A stretch of 64,000 nt of DNA from Rhodomyrtus psidioides. Lineage: Eukaryota > Streptophyta > Magnoliopsida > Myrtales > Myrtaceae. The notes below the pieces were generated by a model. It had not been told where the DNA came from. It was given only the letters and a program-made list of their open reading frames with translations, and ran no database searches. The stretch lies in assembly GCA_021437785.1 (NCBI GenBank), contig JAILYB010000215.1, positions 682,001-746,000 on the forward strand, read 5' to 3'. A program made the translations under genes and the position numbers. Shown here in pieces: positions 9,260 through 18,599 of this stretch (positions within the stretch are counted from its first letter, which is position 1; every line of letters starts with the position of its first letter).

Positions 9260-10657
9260 TCATGGCTGTCCAAGCATGCCAGCTTCCCACTGATTGAACA
9301 AGGCATCGAGCCCCTCATCGAAGAAATCGTCTGTCGTGGGTTGACCAGCGGCAGGCAGAGCACCAGCCGACTGTTGCTCGAATGGAGGAGTGCGCACTCG
9401 CTGTACTTGTGACACGCGCTCTTGAGAAGTGTTGAAATGGCCTGGGAGGACATTCTGATCAGCTTTCAGTTTGCCGGTGGTCGGGTTGCTAGCTTGATTG
9501 ATGCTTAGATTTGGCCGGGTATCTCTTGATGCCTGAGCATTACAATGGCGGTCGCCTCTAGCTTTTGGGCTCGAGACGGATTCCTCCCGGTTTAGCTCCG
9601 CTCGACGTTGTTTTAATAGCTTTCTGTAGGCAGCAAGGTGATTCCTGACCAGCTCCTTACTAAGCCCCGGTACATTCATGGCCTTAAATATGCGCGTCGG
9701 AGTTGCTGAGTCGATCCCCATTTGGTGAACCACGTCTAGGAATCTGGAATGCAGTTCAGGGGGCCAAGCGAACCTCCTCTTATCGTGGCCCAAAATCGCA
9801 TCGATGGCTTGACGACTGATTAACTCATCTCCAGCAGGACCCGACCCTATCGAAAATTGTTGTGCATGAGGCTGATATGCTTTGAGCTGGTCGGCGGTAA
9901 CATCCAGCTCCTTGAAACTATAACTCCAATCAAAGCGATGCAAATCCCATCCCCCAGGAGGCATTTGTATCACCTTCGTAGGATCATCCTGCTCATGCGT
10001 GACTCCGGCAAAATCTGGTTGAGCAGGAGATGCCCCGAGGGAGTAAGGTGGTAAATGAACGTCTTCAATCATCGCGTGAGGCTTATCGGGGAACATCTTA
10101 CCGAGGGCGACGAGGTTATCGCAATGAGGGCAAACGGTAATATTGAGAGCTTTTTCATACCTCATGTTTTCTGTTCGCAGCTTTTGGTTTTCTTCCTTTA
10201 AAATCTCGACCACCTGACGTTTGCGTTGAGCCCTCGATTTGGATCTCCTATTTTGAAACCAAAACTGGATCCTCGACTGATTAATCCCCAACTCCCGGCT
10301 CAATTCAATTCTCCACTTCTTTTTCATGTAATGGCTTTTACTGAAAAGGGTTTCCAGCATTTGGGTTTCCTCCTGAGAGTATTGGTGAGGACGTCTTCTT
10401 TTCCCGAGTTGAGCATTGTGGATGTCGTTGTCGTCGTCGCCGTGATCTTGATTTCCGTTGCCAGAAGTGTTGGGCTCCATGGTTTTGGCGTTAGACTTGA
10501 TCTTGGAATCTTCGAGATCCCTCTGTGGTTCAATTTCTGAGATTTTTGAGTCAGTCGCCTCTAGCAGCTGACAGTAACCTCTTAAATATGTTGGATTGAG
10601 AAATGTTTGATTGGTTCTTGCCCACTCAGAGTTCTCCACTCTCTCCTGTATGCTCAC
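9260..10657 (-). CDS. HD-GARP2: homeodomain-zipper-GARP chimeric transcription factor, diverged tandem copy
   Basis: The open frame encodes 465 residues with the same plan as HD-GARP1: acidic Asn/Asp-rich stretch 62-80; homeodomain about 85-145 with canonical WFQNRR; zipper-loop-zipper about 148-195 with CPHC (C176, C179); SRQAIDAILG motif just before the GARP domain about 291-350 (ELHSRFLDVV, NVPGLSK, RNHLAAYRK); short acidic-aromatic C-terminus (DDFFDEGLDALF). Identity to copy 1 in the GARP part is about half by eye. The start is unresolved: the frame opens right after TAG at 10661-10663, codon 1 as listed is GTG, and the first ATG (10480) would drop an N-terminal block conserved with HD-GARP1 (CQLLEATDSKISE). 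An upstream exon joined at the AG before GGAGTGAGC, or a non-AUG start, is likely. No receiver or START domain is present. It is the first sense gene after the element leader. Confidence 0.82.
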   Translation of the reverse strand: MSIQERVENSEWARTNQTFLNPTYLRGYCQLLEATDSKISEIEPQRDLEDSKIKSNAKTMEPNTSGNGNQDHGDDDNDIHNAQLGKRRRPHQYSQEETQMLETLFSKSHYMKKKWRIELSRELGINQSRIQFWFQNRRSKSRAQRKRQVVEILKEENQKLRTENMRYEKALNITVCPHCDNLVALGKMFPDKPHAMIEDVHLPPYSLGASPAQPDFAGVTHEQDDPTKVIQMPPGGWDLHRFDWSYSFKELDVTADQLKAYQPHAQQFSIGSGPAGDELISRQAIDAILGHDKRRFAWPPELHSRFLDVVHQMGIDSATPTRIFKAMNVPGLSKELVRNHLAAYRKLLKQRRAELNREESVSSPKARGDRHCNAQASRDTRPNLSINQASNPTTGKLKADQNVLPGHFNTSQERVSQVQRVRTPPFEQQSAGALPAAGQPTTDDFFDEGLDALFNQWEAGMLGQP

Positions 10658-11104
10658 TCCCTATAAAGTTTTCTTCGAGTGACTCTGCATGTTCAGGAGA
10701 CGCTCTTCAAGCATCATTAGGCAAACGTTCCCCCTCAAGACCTTGAATTTCTCGCTTAGCTTTTCAACGTGATGGGACTGCCAAACCCTGTTAGGGCTCT
10801 CTTCGATAGTTGCGCTTTCCTCCCACCTAACTCTAATAATGGTGATCCCGACAAATCTTTTACATCTTTTAATTGATGAGCCGGAAATCGCGGACCGAAA
10901 CGAATCCAATGGTTCTCGTGAGGGGACCTCCTGCTTTACCCCCTAACTGGGCTCCACCAGCATTATTACTGAGACCCTTCATCATCCTCGAGTTGCTATA
11001 AAATGAGGAATTAATGTATGAAAGGTTAACGTTCTCGCATAATCAGCTTCTTCCTTCTAATCTCTCTGTTAAACTCGTCTTATTCTCAAGCCAACCCAAC
11101 GCAA
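10658..11104. promoter_or_regulatory. Divergent intergenic region with TATA box
   Basis: This lies between the minus-strand HD-GARP2 frame and the plus-strand coiled-coil gene. A clear TATAAA at 10997-11002 stands 103 bases before the plus-strand ATG. The minus side has an 82-codon open frame without an early ATG ending at the TAG before HD-GARP2; it may be 5' UTR or intron. No minus-strand TATA box is obvious, so HD-GARP2 may be driven from the LTR. Confidence 0.5.
10997..11002 (+). promoter_or_regulatory. TATA box for the coiled-coil gene
   Basis: TATAAA in the context GCTATAAAATGAGG, 103 bases upstream of the ATG at 11105, the usual plant distance for a short 5' UTR of about 75 bases. It opposes the transcription direction of the host element. 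Confidence 0.55.
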
Positions 11105-11842
11105 ATGGCCTCCTCTCCCGTACGCACTTTTTCAACTGATGTCTTGGCCCAGTGGGAAAAGCTTTATAACCTACTGGGTCGCGGTTACGCGCACATAACC
11201 GATCATTCTGCAACCGAGGATGCAATCTGTGTCCTGCTCGAGGACCTTGATACCACTTCTCTCGAAGGTACTACACTGGGGAGGGAATATAGAACTTTCC
11301 CGACTCTCTTTGCACACTCCTTAGAGGCCTATCGTGTTGCTAGTCGGGAGGTTCTGGTGGCTCGCGTCTTGCGGGCTCGTTATGAGGATCGATCTGATCA
11401 TTTGGTGCTGACCAACTATCTGGTTGATAGTTACAAAAAGGCCGTCGAGTTTGCTAATGAGCGGGTCGCGACGTTGCTTCGCGAGAGGAGAAATCTGGTG
11501 GATCAATTGGCCATATCCCTGACCACCGGCGAGCATGACCGCCGCAACGTCCTGTTGAGGCTTCAGAGCGACTGGCAGGAAGAACGGCTCGACAAGATAA
11601 CCGAGGACATAGCTCGCGGGAATGGACTGGTTCGGGACCTGGAAGTAGTCACCGAAGAACACGAGGCCAAGGTCGCCGAAGTTAAGGGAGAATGCAGAAG
11701 TCTTCTCCTCAGGCTTGCCGACCACAACATGCGGAGCTGGGAGTATGAGCAGAGCATTAACAACATGGAGGGTCAGTTGGGCTCCTTTGTGTCGTTAATT
11801 AGGGCTCACTTTGGCTTTACTTTTCCACCCCGAATTGTATGA
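11105..11842 (+). CDS. Coiled-coil protein of unknown function, antisense to its host retroelement
   Basis: A 245-codon ORF from an ATG in good context (GCAAATGGCC) to TGA. The protein is mainly helical and charged. Residues about 95-235 carry long runs of Leu, Val, Glu and Arg with heptad-like spacing (e.g. LLRERRNLVDQL, EEHEAKVAEVKGE), so a coiled coil is expected; a short hydrophobic C-terminus follows (FVSLIRAHFGFTF). No signal peptide, zinc motif or catalytic signature is seen and I do not recognise the family. It has its own TATA box and an AATAAA 30 bases past the stop, and runs opposite to the HD-GARP genes and to element 1. Antisense extra ORFs are known in some Tat-lineage elements; whether this is one is open. 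GC content and codon use look gene-like compared with the AT-rich flanks. Confidence 0.65.
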   Translation: MASSPVRTFSTDVLAQWEKLYNLLGRGYAHITDHSATEDAICVLLEDLDTTSLEGTTLGREYRTFPTLFAHSLEAYRVASREVLVARVLRARYEDRSDHLVLTNYLVDSYKKAVEFANERVATLLRERRNLVDQLAISLTTGEHDRRNVLLRLQSDWQEERLDKITEDIARGNGLVRDLEVVTEEHEAKVAEVKGECRSLLLRLADHNMRSWEYEQSINNMEGQLGSFVSLIRAHFGFTFPPRIV

Positions 11843-11871
11843 CCTGCTTCTGAAAACCCTCCGCTGAGCAA

Positions 11872-11877
11872 AATAAA
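11872..11877 (+). terminator. Polyadenylation signal AATAAA
   Basis: AATAAA lies 30 bases after the TGA of the coiled-coil gene, followed by a T-rich stretch (GTGTGTTTTAACTTC). This fits a normal plant mRNA end and supports an independent transcription unit. Confidence 0.5.
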
Positions 11878-13668
11878 TGAAAGTTCTCGTGTGTGTTTTA
11901 ACTTCTGCATGGTTCCTTTCTTCGAGCGTTCGAACATCTTCAACTTAGGTGAGCCGAACCATAATATCAATAAGTCGAGCAAATATGGATTTTATAACTC
12001 GCTCATGATCAGATGAAAGAATAGCCTCAGACTTATCCAGGAAAATATTTCTCTCTATTACCTATTTTTTACCTGCAAATAGAAAGACAGAATCAGAAGG
12101 AATAATCTGAAAAAGAAAGCATAGACCCCTTTCAATCTTATGCTTGCTCGTGATTAATAAGGACAAGAACTTTTACAAGGGTTTTAATCTTGCGTGAAAA
12201 GTTTTTATCAATATTCCTCGAAAGAAAGCATACTATTGAAAGGAATGTAATTCACAATAATCGCCTTTGATCAATTTCGAGAGGAACGAATTACTCAAAA
12301 GTGCGAGGCATAATAACGTGTTTTAAATTTAATTGAAGATACGGCATCCAAATCAAGGCCGTTTTGTTAAGAACGAGAGTAATTTGGACATCTATCTCGT
12401 CATTAAATTCAAAACAACATCGATATTCTCGATCAATTATCGTGGATTACCAGCGACGTAAAACATGCACGAAACAATTCAAGTGTATAATTCCTTCTAG
12501 AGAAATTGAGATTGGACTACTCTATACGACCAAAAGGTCGTGTAAGACTTCCAATTTTAATTTCCTCTAAAGGAATTATAAACTTGACTTGGGAGTATTC
12601 GGATGATTAGAGAAAATGCCACTATCACATTCCCATGACCCGTCAAAAGAAATACAACCAAGTTCCATCTGAATGTATACACCAATAGATCCCTAATACA
12701 ATCACTTTAAGGGGTGGGATAGAAAAAGCCTCGATAAAAATAAACCCTATACAAGAGGACTAGTAATGGAAAATGACATAAAGGAATGTGATCCTAACGT
12801 TTAAGGATGCCCCAGTTTTGATCTGTGCCTTCAGGATCACTTGCCCCAACTCGTCATCTTCATTGGATGATACCTCAATAATGTCCATAGTATGCTCCTT
12901 ATCGCACACTCGGTGTTCGTCGTGGGATATCACCCTCCTCGTCTTCTATCAAGGACGTTAGGGACAAACGCACATATCTATCCTCGAAATGGCATTTAAT
13001 CTAATCACCAGAATGCAATAAATGAAATGCCTATATTTATATGAACAGTGATAGATTTGGGGGGATAGAGAGTCTTACCAACCCAACTCGTCGACTTGTG
13101 TGCGGTTTTAGGTGTACCAACCGCCCAAAGACATGCGCATGAAACAAGTGATAGTAAACTTCTAAAAATCAGAGGGTTTGACACCTAAGGTTAAGGTTCC
13201 CACCTCGAGTTCTAGAAAGAGCCGATTCCATTGCACAGCTATCGTTGCATTGGGACTCGATCCATAGTTCGAAGTGAGCGGAATTGAAAAGTGGATTACC
13301 CCATGTTTTTCCTCATGGAGATTCCATTTTCAGTTCCTTCTATTGTTTTCCTATAGGGGCGCCCGGGGTTTTAGGCGCGGTTGTGTGTGTCTATGTGTCG
13401 TGAACACCACAATGCAAGTCATGCACAACAGTTTATCAATCAGCGCTTCAAATCATCCACAAAACATACATTCCTACGCCAACCTGCATAAGACAATGTT
13501 AATCACGGACTACACCCCTTATTTCTCCAATCTGCAAAAACATATAACACCTATCATGAGCGGACTTACCTCACCTTCAAGAGCGCCTGCAGGGTTAGAA
13601 ACGTCACTCAGCGTTTTAATTACGGCCTAAGTCCACTTGGGGTCTAAAACCATAGGTTCTAGAACAAA
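11878..13668 (-). other. Leader region of element 1
   Basis: AT-rich, no credible ORF. From about 13130 to 13668 it aligns with the leader of element 3 (50800-51312), including GGGCGCCCGGGGTTTTAGGC and TTTATCAATCAGCGCTTCAA, and partly with element 2 (31355-31930). From 11878 to about 13130 it is specific to element 1, so the homology break marks the 5' edge of the exchanged core. Confidence 0.6.
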
Positions 13669-13670
13669 GT

Positions 13671-13687
13671 CCCCAGTGGAGTCGCCA
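13671..13687 (-). other. Primer binding site of element 1 (tRNA-Arg)
   Basis: Plus strand CCCCAGTGGAGTCGCCA matches the 3' end of plant tRNA-Arg(ACG) including CCA with one difference, two bases from the LTR edge. On the minus strand it reads TGGCGACTCCACTGGGG. A tRNA-Arg primer is characteristic of Ogre-type elements and fixes the orientation. Confidence 0.85.
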
Positions 13688-15248
13688 GCTGTCGCGACCC
13701 GTCCGAAAGCGGACGCGGCTAATGGATTACCGATCGCGGGCCTTCCCCTGCACAAGGGTGCGGATCGCGGGCTTTGAATCGGCGCGGGCCCTCCCAGGCC
13801 CATACCAAATCGCGGCGGGAGTATTTTTCAAAGGGATTTGACGATAACAGTCGATCGCTTTCGACCTTAGTGTGGTCGTGGTGGCATGTGCAACTTGTGC
13901 ATGCATTTGGAGTCGCCACCGGTCTTTCTTGGAGGGTAGACCGGAAACCTTATTGACCGATTGGGAGAGATCGATCAATTCTGCGGAACCAGAGATTTTG
14001 GGTTCGGGGACTTGGTTACGTTGATGTCATTACCAACGCCCTTTCGGTACCTAACGCGAGTGATTTTCCCTAACTAGGATTTCATGCAGGCGCAATTTTG
14101 GGTGAGGTAAGTCTGACTTTGCACATTAACCAGTTTAACATGCTCACGTAATCATAAAAAAAAAATAGATGTCAATCACATAAACATCTATCCTACGTGG
14201 TGATCATGGAATTATGATTTAATGGGTCTCGGGCCAATGAGACCACATTTAATCATTTTAATATTTTAATAACGGAGAGCCGCTCTTCTCTTCTTCTTGG
14301 TTTCTTGAACTCTTCAAGAATCGGGCCCCAAAGAGCTCGCCGACTTAAAAGGCTCCTCCACGTAATCCTCGTAGCATTTACATCAACAATTGACTATGCT
14401 AAAAATAAAGATTACATGAAAAATAAAAGGAGTACGCAGCCTCCATTTAATAATTACAACCCAAAATATATAAATAATCACCATACATTCATACATACAT
14501 CAATCACATTGATTAGGGATTTTTCCATGATCACCACCCTTCCACGTAAGTAATAAATTCACAATTTAAAACTTAGGAAGGCACAATAAAAATTCTACGT
14601 TGAATCATATTCAGAATTTTTACGTAAAATAAGATAGCCATAAATTTTCGATTCAAAATTGATTTAGTCTCAATTTTTGCTACGTTGATTAATTTATCAT
14701 ATAAAATAATCAACCTCCATTAGCCATGTAAGACGAACAATTCGTTAATACATATTGGCCATAGTATTGCAAAAATTGCAAAAAATCAATTAAATGCACG
14801 AAAACACCTAAGGATCGGCTCTGATACCACTGTTGGGATCCACGTAACACGTAGCGGAAATAAATAACAACCCATACATGTATCTCCAGAGGCGTACTTC
14901 GTGCATTTCAATCGAAAAAAATCACAAAGCCTCAAAGGGAGTAAATGGATTACCTCTCGTAGCGTGCTTGAACGGAGGTGTCGGTTCGATGTTCTTCGAT
15001 CTCAGCCTCCACAAGTGTTAGGCATCTAGTTCGGACGCACCACCAATTGACGAAACGGGGAGACGACTAATAACTCCACAACAATTGTGCTAGCAATATG
15101 CGGAATCAATATTCTGAACTTAGTATATTTTGCTCACTCAAGATTATGAGAATATAGAGAGTGTTTGTGTTCTTCTCTCTAAGCTCTCAAAAATTTGAAC
15201 ACTCTACAAAATGTCTCTCCCCTTCCAACCTCAAAACTCTTGCCATCC

Positions 15249-15255
15249 TTTTATA
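15249..15255 (-). promoter_or_regulatory. TATA box of the 5' LTR
   Basis: Minus strand CTATAAAAGG, the active-position copy of the TATA box at 1957-1963. Transcription from here enters the leader and then HD-GARP2 and HD-GARP1. About 1.5 kb of LTR would form the 5' end of the RNA. Confidence 0.6.
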
Positions 15256-15278
15256 GCCAAAAATACCTTCCAATAAAT

Positions 15279-16072
15279 TGTATTTAAAAATAGCACTAAC
15301 AATTATAAATTATATCTAAAAATAGCACTCACAAATAAATGACATTTAAAAATAGCACTAACAATAGCACTCACAATTTATAATACAAAAATGCTATTTA
15401 AAAATAGCACTAACAATAGCACTCACAATTTATAATACAAAAATGCTATTTAAAAATAGCACTAACAATTATAAATTCTATCTAATAATAGCACTCACAA
15501 ATAAATGACATTTAAAAATAGCACTAACAATAGCACTCACAATTTATAATACAAAAATGCTATTTAAAAATAGCACTAACAATAGCACTCACAATTTATA
15601 ATACAAAAATGCTATTTAAAAATAGCACTAACAATTATAAATTCTATCTAATAATAGCACTCACAATTTATGATAAATAAATGTCATTTAAAAATAGCAC
15701 TAACAATAGCACTCACAATTTATGATAAATAAATGTCATTTAAAAATAGCACTAACAATAGCACTCACAATTTATAATACAAAAATGCTATTTAAAAATA
15801 GCACTAACAATAGCACTCACAATTTATAATACAAAAATGCTATTTAAAAATAGCACTAACAATTATAAATTCTATCTAATAATAGCACTCACAATTTATG
15901 ATAAATAAATGTCATTTAAAAATAGCACTAACAATAGCACTCACAATTTATGATAAATAAATGTCATTTAAAAATAGCACTAACAATAGCACTCACAATT
16001 TATAATACAAAAAATGCTATTTAAAAATAGCACTAGCAATAGCACTCACAATACAAAAATGCTAAAAAAAAA
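15279..16072. repeat. Expanded AT-rich tandem array in right LTR
   Basis: About 790 bp of the roughly 52-bp GCACTAACAATAGCACTCAC-type repeat, nearly double the left LTR array. Since LTRs are identical at insertion, the difference arose afterwards by slippage or unequal exchange. Confidence 0.8.
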
Positions 16073-16727
16073 GGCACTAACAAAGGTGTTAAAAATAATA
16101 ACCATTATTATTATTACAAGAGTTAAAGAGGTTACCAAACAGTACAAATATGCATAACGTATAAATACGTATGACGTATAAATACGTAGAGCATACGTAT
16201 ACATCCGTGAAACCGGGGACTAATTGAAAGAAAAATGTGCAATTAAGCCCTTTTGGTAAAAATTGATTAAATTGGAGGGCAAATTGACCTAATTGCACTT
16301 TAAGACTTTAGAATCCAATGTCATAGCTTATAAAAAGTGAGAATTGAAAACTAAAAGACTCGAAAATGATTTTTTTTAGGCTCGGTTCGGGTTTATGTTT
16401 GTAAAGGAACATATTGACCCGAGCCGAATTTTTGAGATTTAAAGTGACACACTTGAAGAGGAAATTAAAACAAAATTATCGAATATTTTTGGGTATTTTT
16501 CTGACCACGAATGGTATTTTTCTGATTTTTTGGGTATTTTTATAATTAAATAAACTCGAAAAATATTAAAAATACCGAAAAATATTTTTTGTTCAAAATT
16601 GGTTCCTAAGGTTAAACCAAAGCTTCCAAAGTTGATTTTGTGATTTTATGACCTTTTTTTTATATTTTTAATTAATTTTAAAGAATAAAAATCACAATAA
16701 TAAATGGTAAAAACTCAGGTGTCAACA

Positions 16728-16732
16728 GTCAT
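16728..16732. repeat. Target site duplication GTCAT, right copy
   Basis: Matches 394-398. The sequence after it (TTTTTGTCCGAAAC) continues the interrupted host DNA. Confidence 0.9.
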
Positions 16733-17569
16733 TTTTTGTCCGAAACTTCGTTTTCTCTATTTTGAATGACCATTGGCGAGACGACATCAAACCATTTTCC
16801 AATTTTGAAATTCTTCATTTCCAATTACCAATTCGAGCTTCCATTTCATATCTCAAGCCTCGAGGGGTGGAAATTCAGAATGTCACATATATCTCCGTTG
16901 CGATTTGGGTAATGAGCCTTGGGAGAGACCCGCGCCCGACCAGATCTGGACGACCCATTAGCTCTCGATACGAAAACGCACAAAAAATCGAGGGTCGCAA
17001 CAATTAAATATTTATATTTGTATATACACGATAAATATATAATTTTTATTATTATTTTCACTAAAATTAATTTAATTCAAATCTACAAACAAATAAATAA
17101 TAAAACAGAGCCTAAAATGAATTTACACTAAAAATATTAATTCATCATTTGTTAATATTTGCCAACTCATTAATGAGTCACACAATTCAACTCTTGACAT
17201 GTGTACCGATGGATCTCACTGTTAAGAATTTTGAACGGACCGTCTCCTTTCTCTCCGTTAATTTTCCATCCCTCAATTATTGAAAAGTTTCTGACACACT
17301 CTCTCTCCTCTCCTTCCTGCCCTCTCCCTCTCGAGAAAATATTAGGTGCTCCTGAAACAGAGATGGATTGGTGCTTCAGTCCATTCAACGAACGCCACGT
17401 GGTAAAAGGGACCCACTATTAGAATTTTTTCAAAACCCTATAGCGTTTGCTCTCCGTTATTTTTTTTCCTTCATTATTGTTTCTTCCCCCACCTTTTCTC
17501 TCTCTCCTCTTCTCTTCCCGATGATTGCTCTGGTCTAGAGGAGAGAAGACTCCCCCCGCCACTTTCAAA

Positions 17570-17571
<2 letters not shown>
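16733..17571. other. Spacer, no gene seen
   Basis: AT-rich DNA with a stretch (17010-17130) similar to 21460-21560, both in tatty repeats carrying TTAATTTAATTCAAAT. Short ORFs here have no support. Confidence 0.4.

Positions 17572-17638
<67 letters not shown>
17572..17638 (+). repeat. (CT)n microsatellite
   Basis: A nearly perfect CT run of 67 bases in a wider pyrimidine-rich tract. It creates an artificial Ser-Leu reading frame. Confidence 0.95.
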
Positions 17639-17640
<2 letters not shown>

Positions 17641-17912
17641 TCGTGAAAGAACGCCTCTACTCTTCTCTCAATCCCTCCCCTTCAAGAAAAACCTTCATGA
17701 AAAACCTGCTCTACTCTCTCTCGTCTTTGTGTCTTCCCGAAATCCGCCTCTATCGTATCCTCCGGCATCGCCTCCGAGCTCGTTGGCAGTCACCCCGCGA
17801 GTCTGTTCGTCAGTCACCGTGCCGAGTATCATTCAAGGTTCAAACTATCCTTCCATTGTTTGCCCCTCATTTGAAAAAAATATATATTCATTTACTGAAG
17901 AACGATATGCCA

Positions 17913-18081
17913 ATGCATTCTCTCATAAGCAAAAGTTTGATAGATGGCTTTGTGCAGGTGTGCTCTGGTTGAAAGGATGTGTATGAGATGTGTGCTCTGG
18001 TTGAAAGAATGTGTATGAGAGAATGCAGGTTCACACCTGCACAAAGCCATCCATCAAACTTTTGCTTATAAGAGAATGCAT
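17913..18081. repeat. Hairpin with 50-bp arms and a duplicated loop
   Basis: 17913-17962 and the reverse complement of 18032-18081 differ at only two of 50 positions. The loop contains two copies of a roughly 30-bp unit (GTGCTCTGGTTGAAAG). It may be a MITE-like fold-back or a small-RNA precursor-like inverted repeat. Confidence 0.75.
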
Positions 18082-18086
18082 ATGGA

Positions 18087-18345
18087 GGGCTTTTTTCCAA
18101 ATTAGAATTTAAAAAAATTACCAAAATAGAATTAAAAAAAAATTACCTAATTGGGTGCCGCTCGGTGCTTGACAGTCGTACTGTCGAGTGGGCCTCCAGC
18201 AAGGCCGGTGACTGCCGAGCGGGCCCAGGAGCCCCATTATTTTATTTTTTAAAAAAATCTTATATTATTGATGTTTATTTTATTTGTGATTATTTAACTT
18301 TTAAAGCTTATTTTTATAACATAATCATCAATCATTACTTAAAAA
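18087..18345 (+). repeat. Left arm of a fold-back repeat
   Basis: Contains GGGCTTTTTTCCAAATTAG, a GC-rich patch with CCGAGCGGGC and AT-rich sequence. It is repeated in reverse orientation at 19232-19586. Confidence 0.65.
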
Positions 18346-18581
18346 AAAACTTAAGTAATTAACTTATATCTTAATCATGTTTTTCATATACCTTATTTTT
18401 ATAACATAATCATCAATCATTACTTAAAAAAAACTAAAGTAATTAACTTATATCTTAATCATGTTTTTCATATACCTTATTTTTATAACATAATCATCAA
18501 TCATTACTTAAAATAACATAAACGTAATTATTATATTTACGTAATTAACATATATCTTAATCATGTTTTTCATATATCTTA
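18308..18581 (+). repeat. Three tandem copies of an about 86-bp AT-rich unit
   Basis: Units begin CTTATTTTTATAACATAATC and end ATGTTTTTCATATA. The third is altered by a small insertion. Confidence 0.8.
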
Positions 18582-18599
18582 CTAATCTCGACTGGAGTA

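Larger units (their letters stand above)
399..16727 (-). mobile_element. Intact non-autonomous Tat/Ogre-type LTR retrotransposon carrying HD-GARP genes (element 1)
   Basis: A 16.3-kb element bounded by GTCAT duplications and long direct repeats (399-3039 and 13690-16727). Orientation is minus: the tRNA-Arg primer site lies beside the right LTR and the purine-rich tract beside the left one. The LTRs are TG...CA and nearly identical apart from copy number of an internal tandem array. The interior has no gag, protease, reverse transcriptase or integrase. Instead it holds two minus-strand ORFs for a homeodomain-zipper-GARP protein and one plus-strand coiled-coil ORF. The leader and the 3' noncoding part match elements 2 and 3. 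It must be mobilised in trans. The tRNA-Arg primer and tandem repeats near the 3' LTR are known traits of the Tat/Ogre lineage; the lineage call rests on these and on gag in element 3. Confidence 0.93.
13690..16727 (-). repeat. LTR of element 1 (5' LTR in element sense), 3038 bp
   Basis: The direct repeat of 399-3039. It contains the copia primer remnant (14817-14829), TATA box (15249-15255), an expanded AT-rich array and a tRNA-Arg-like motif (13909-13918). It should act as promoter for leftward transcription through the leader and the HD-GARP genes. Confidence 0.93.

Noticed and set aside
6846..10657. START, receiver or MEKHLA domain in the HD-GARP proteins
   Set aside because: Searched by eye between and after the domains; spacing is too short and no motif is present.
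17525..17986. 153-codon plus-strand ORF rich in Ser-Leu
   Set aside because: It is the translation of the CT microsatellite; no domain or conservation.
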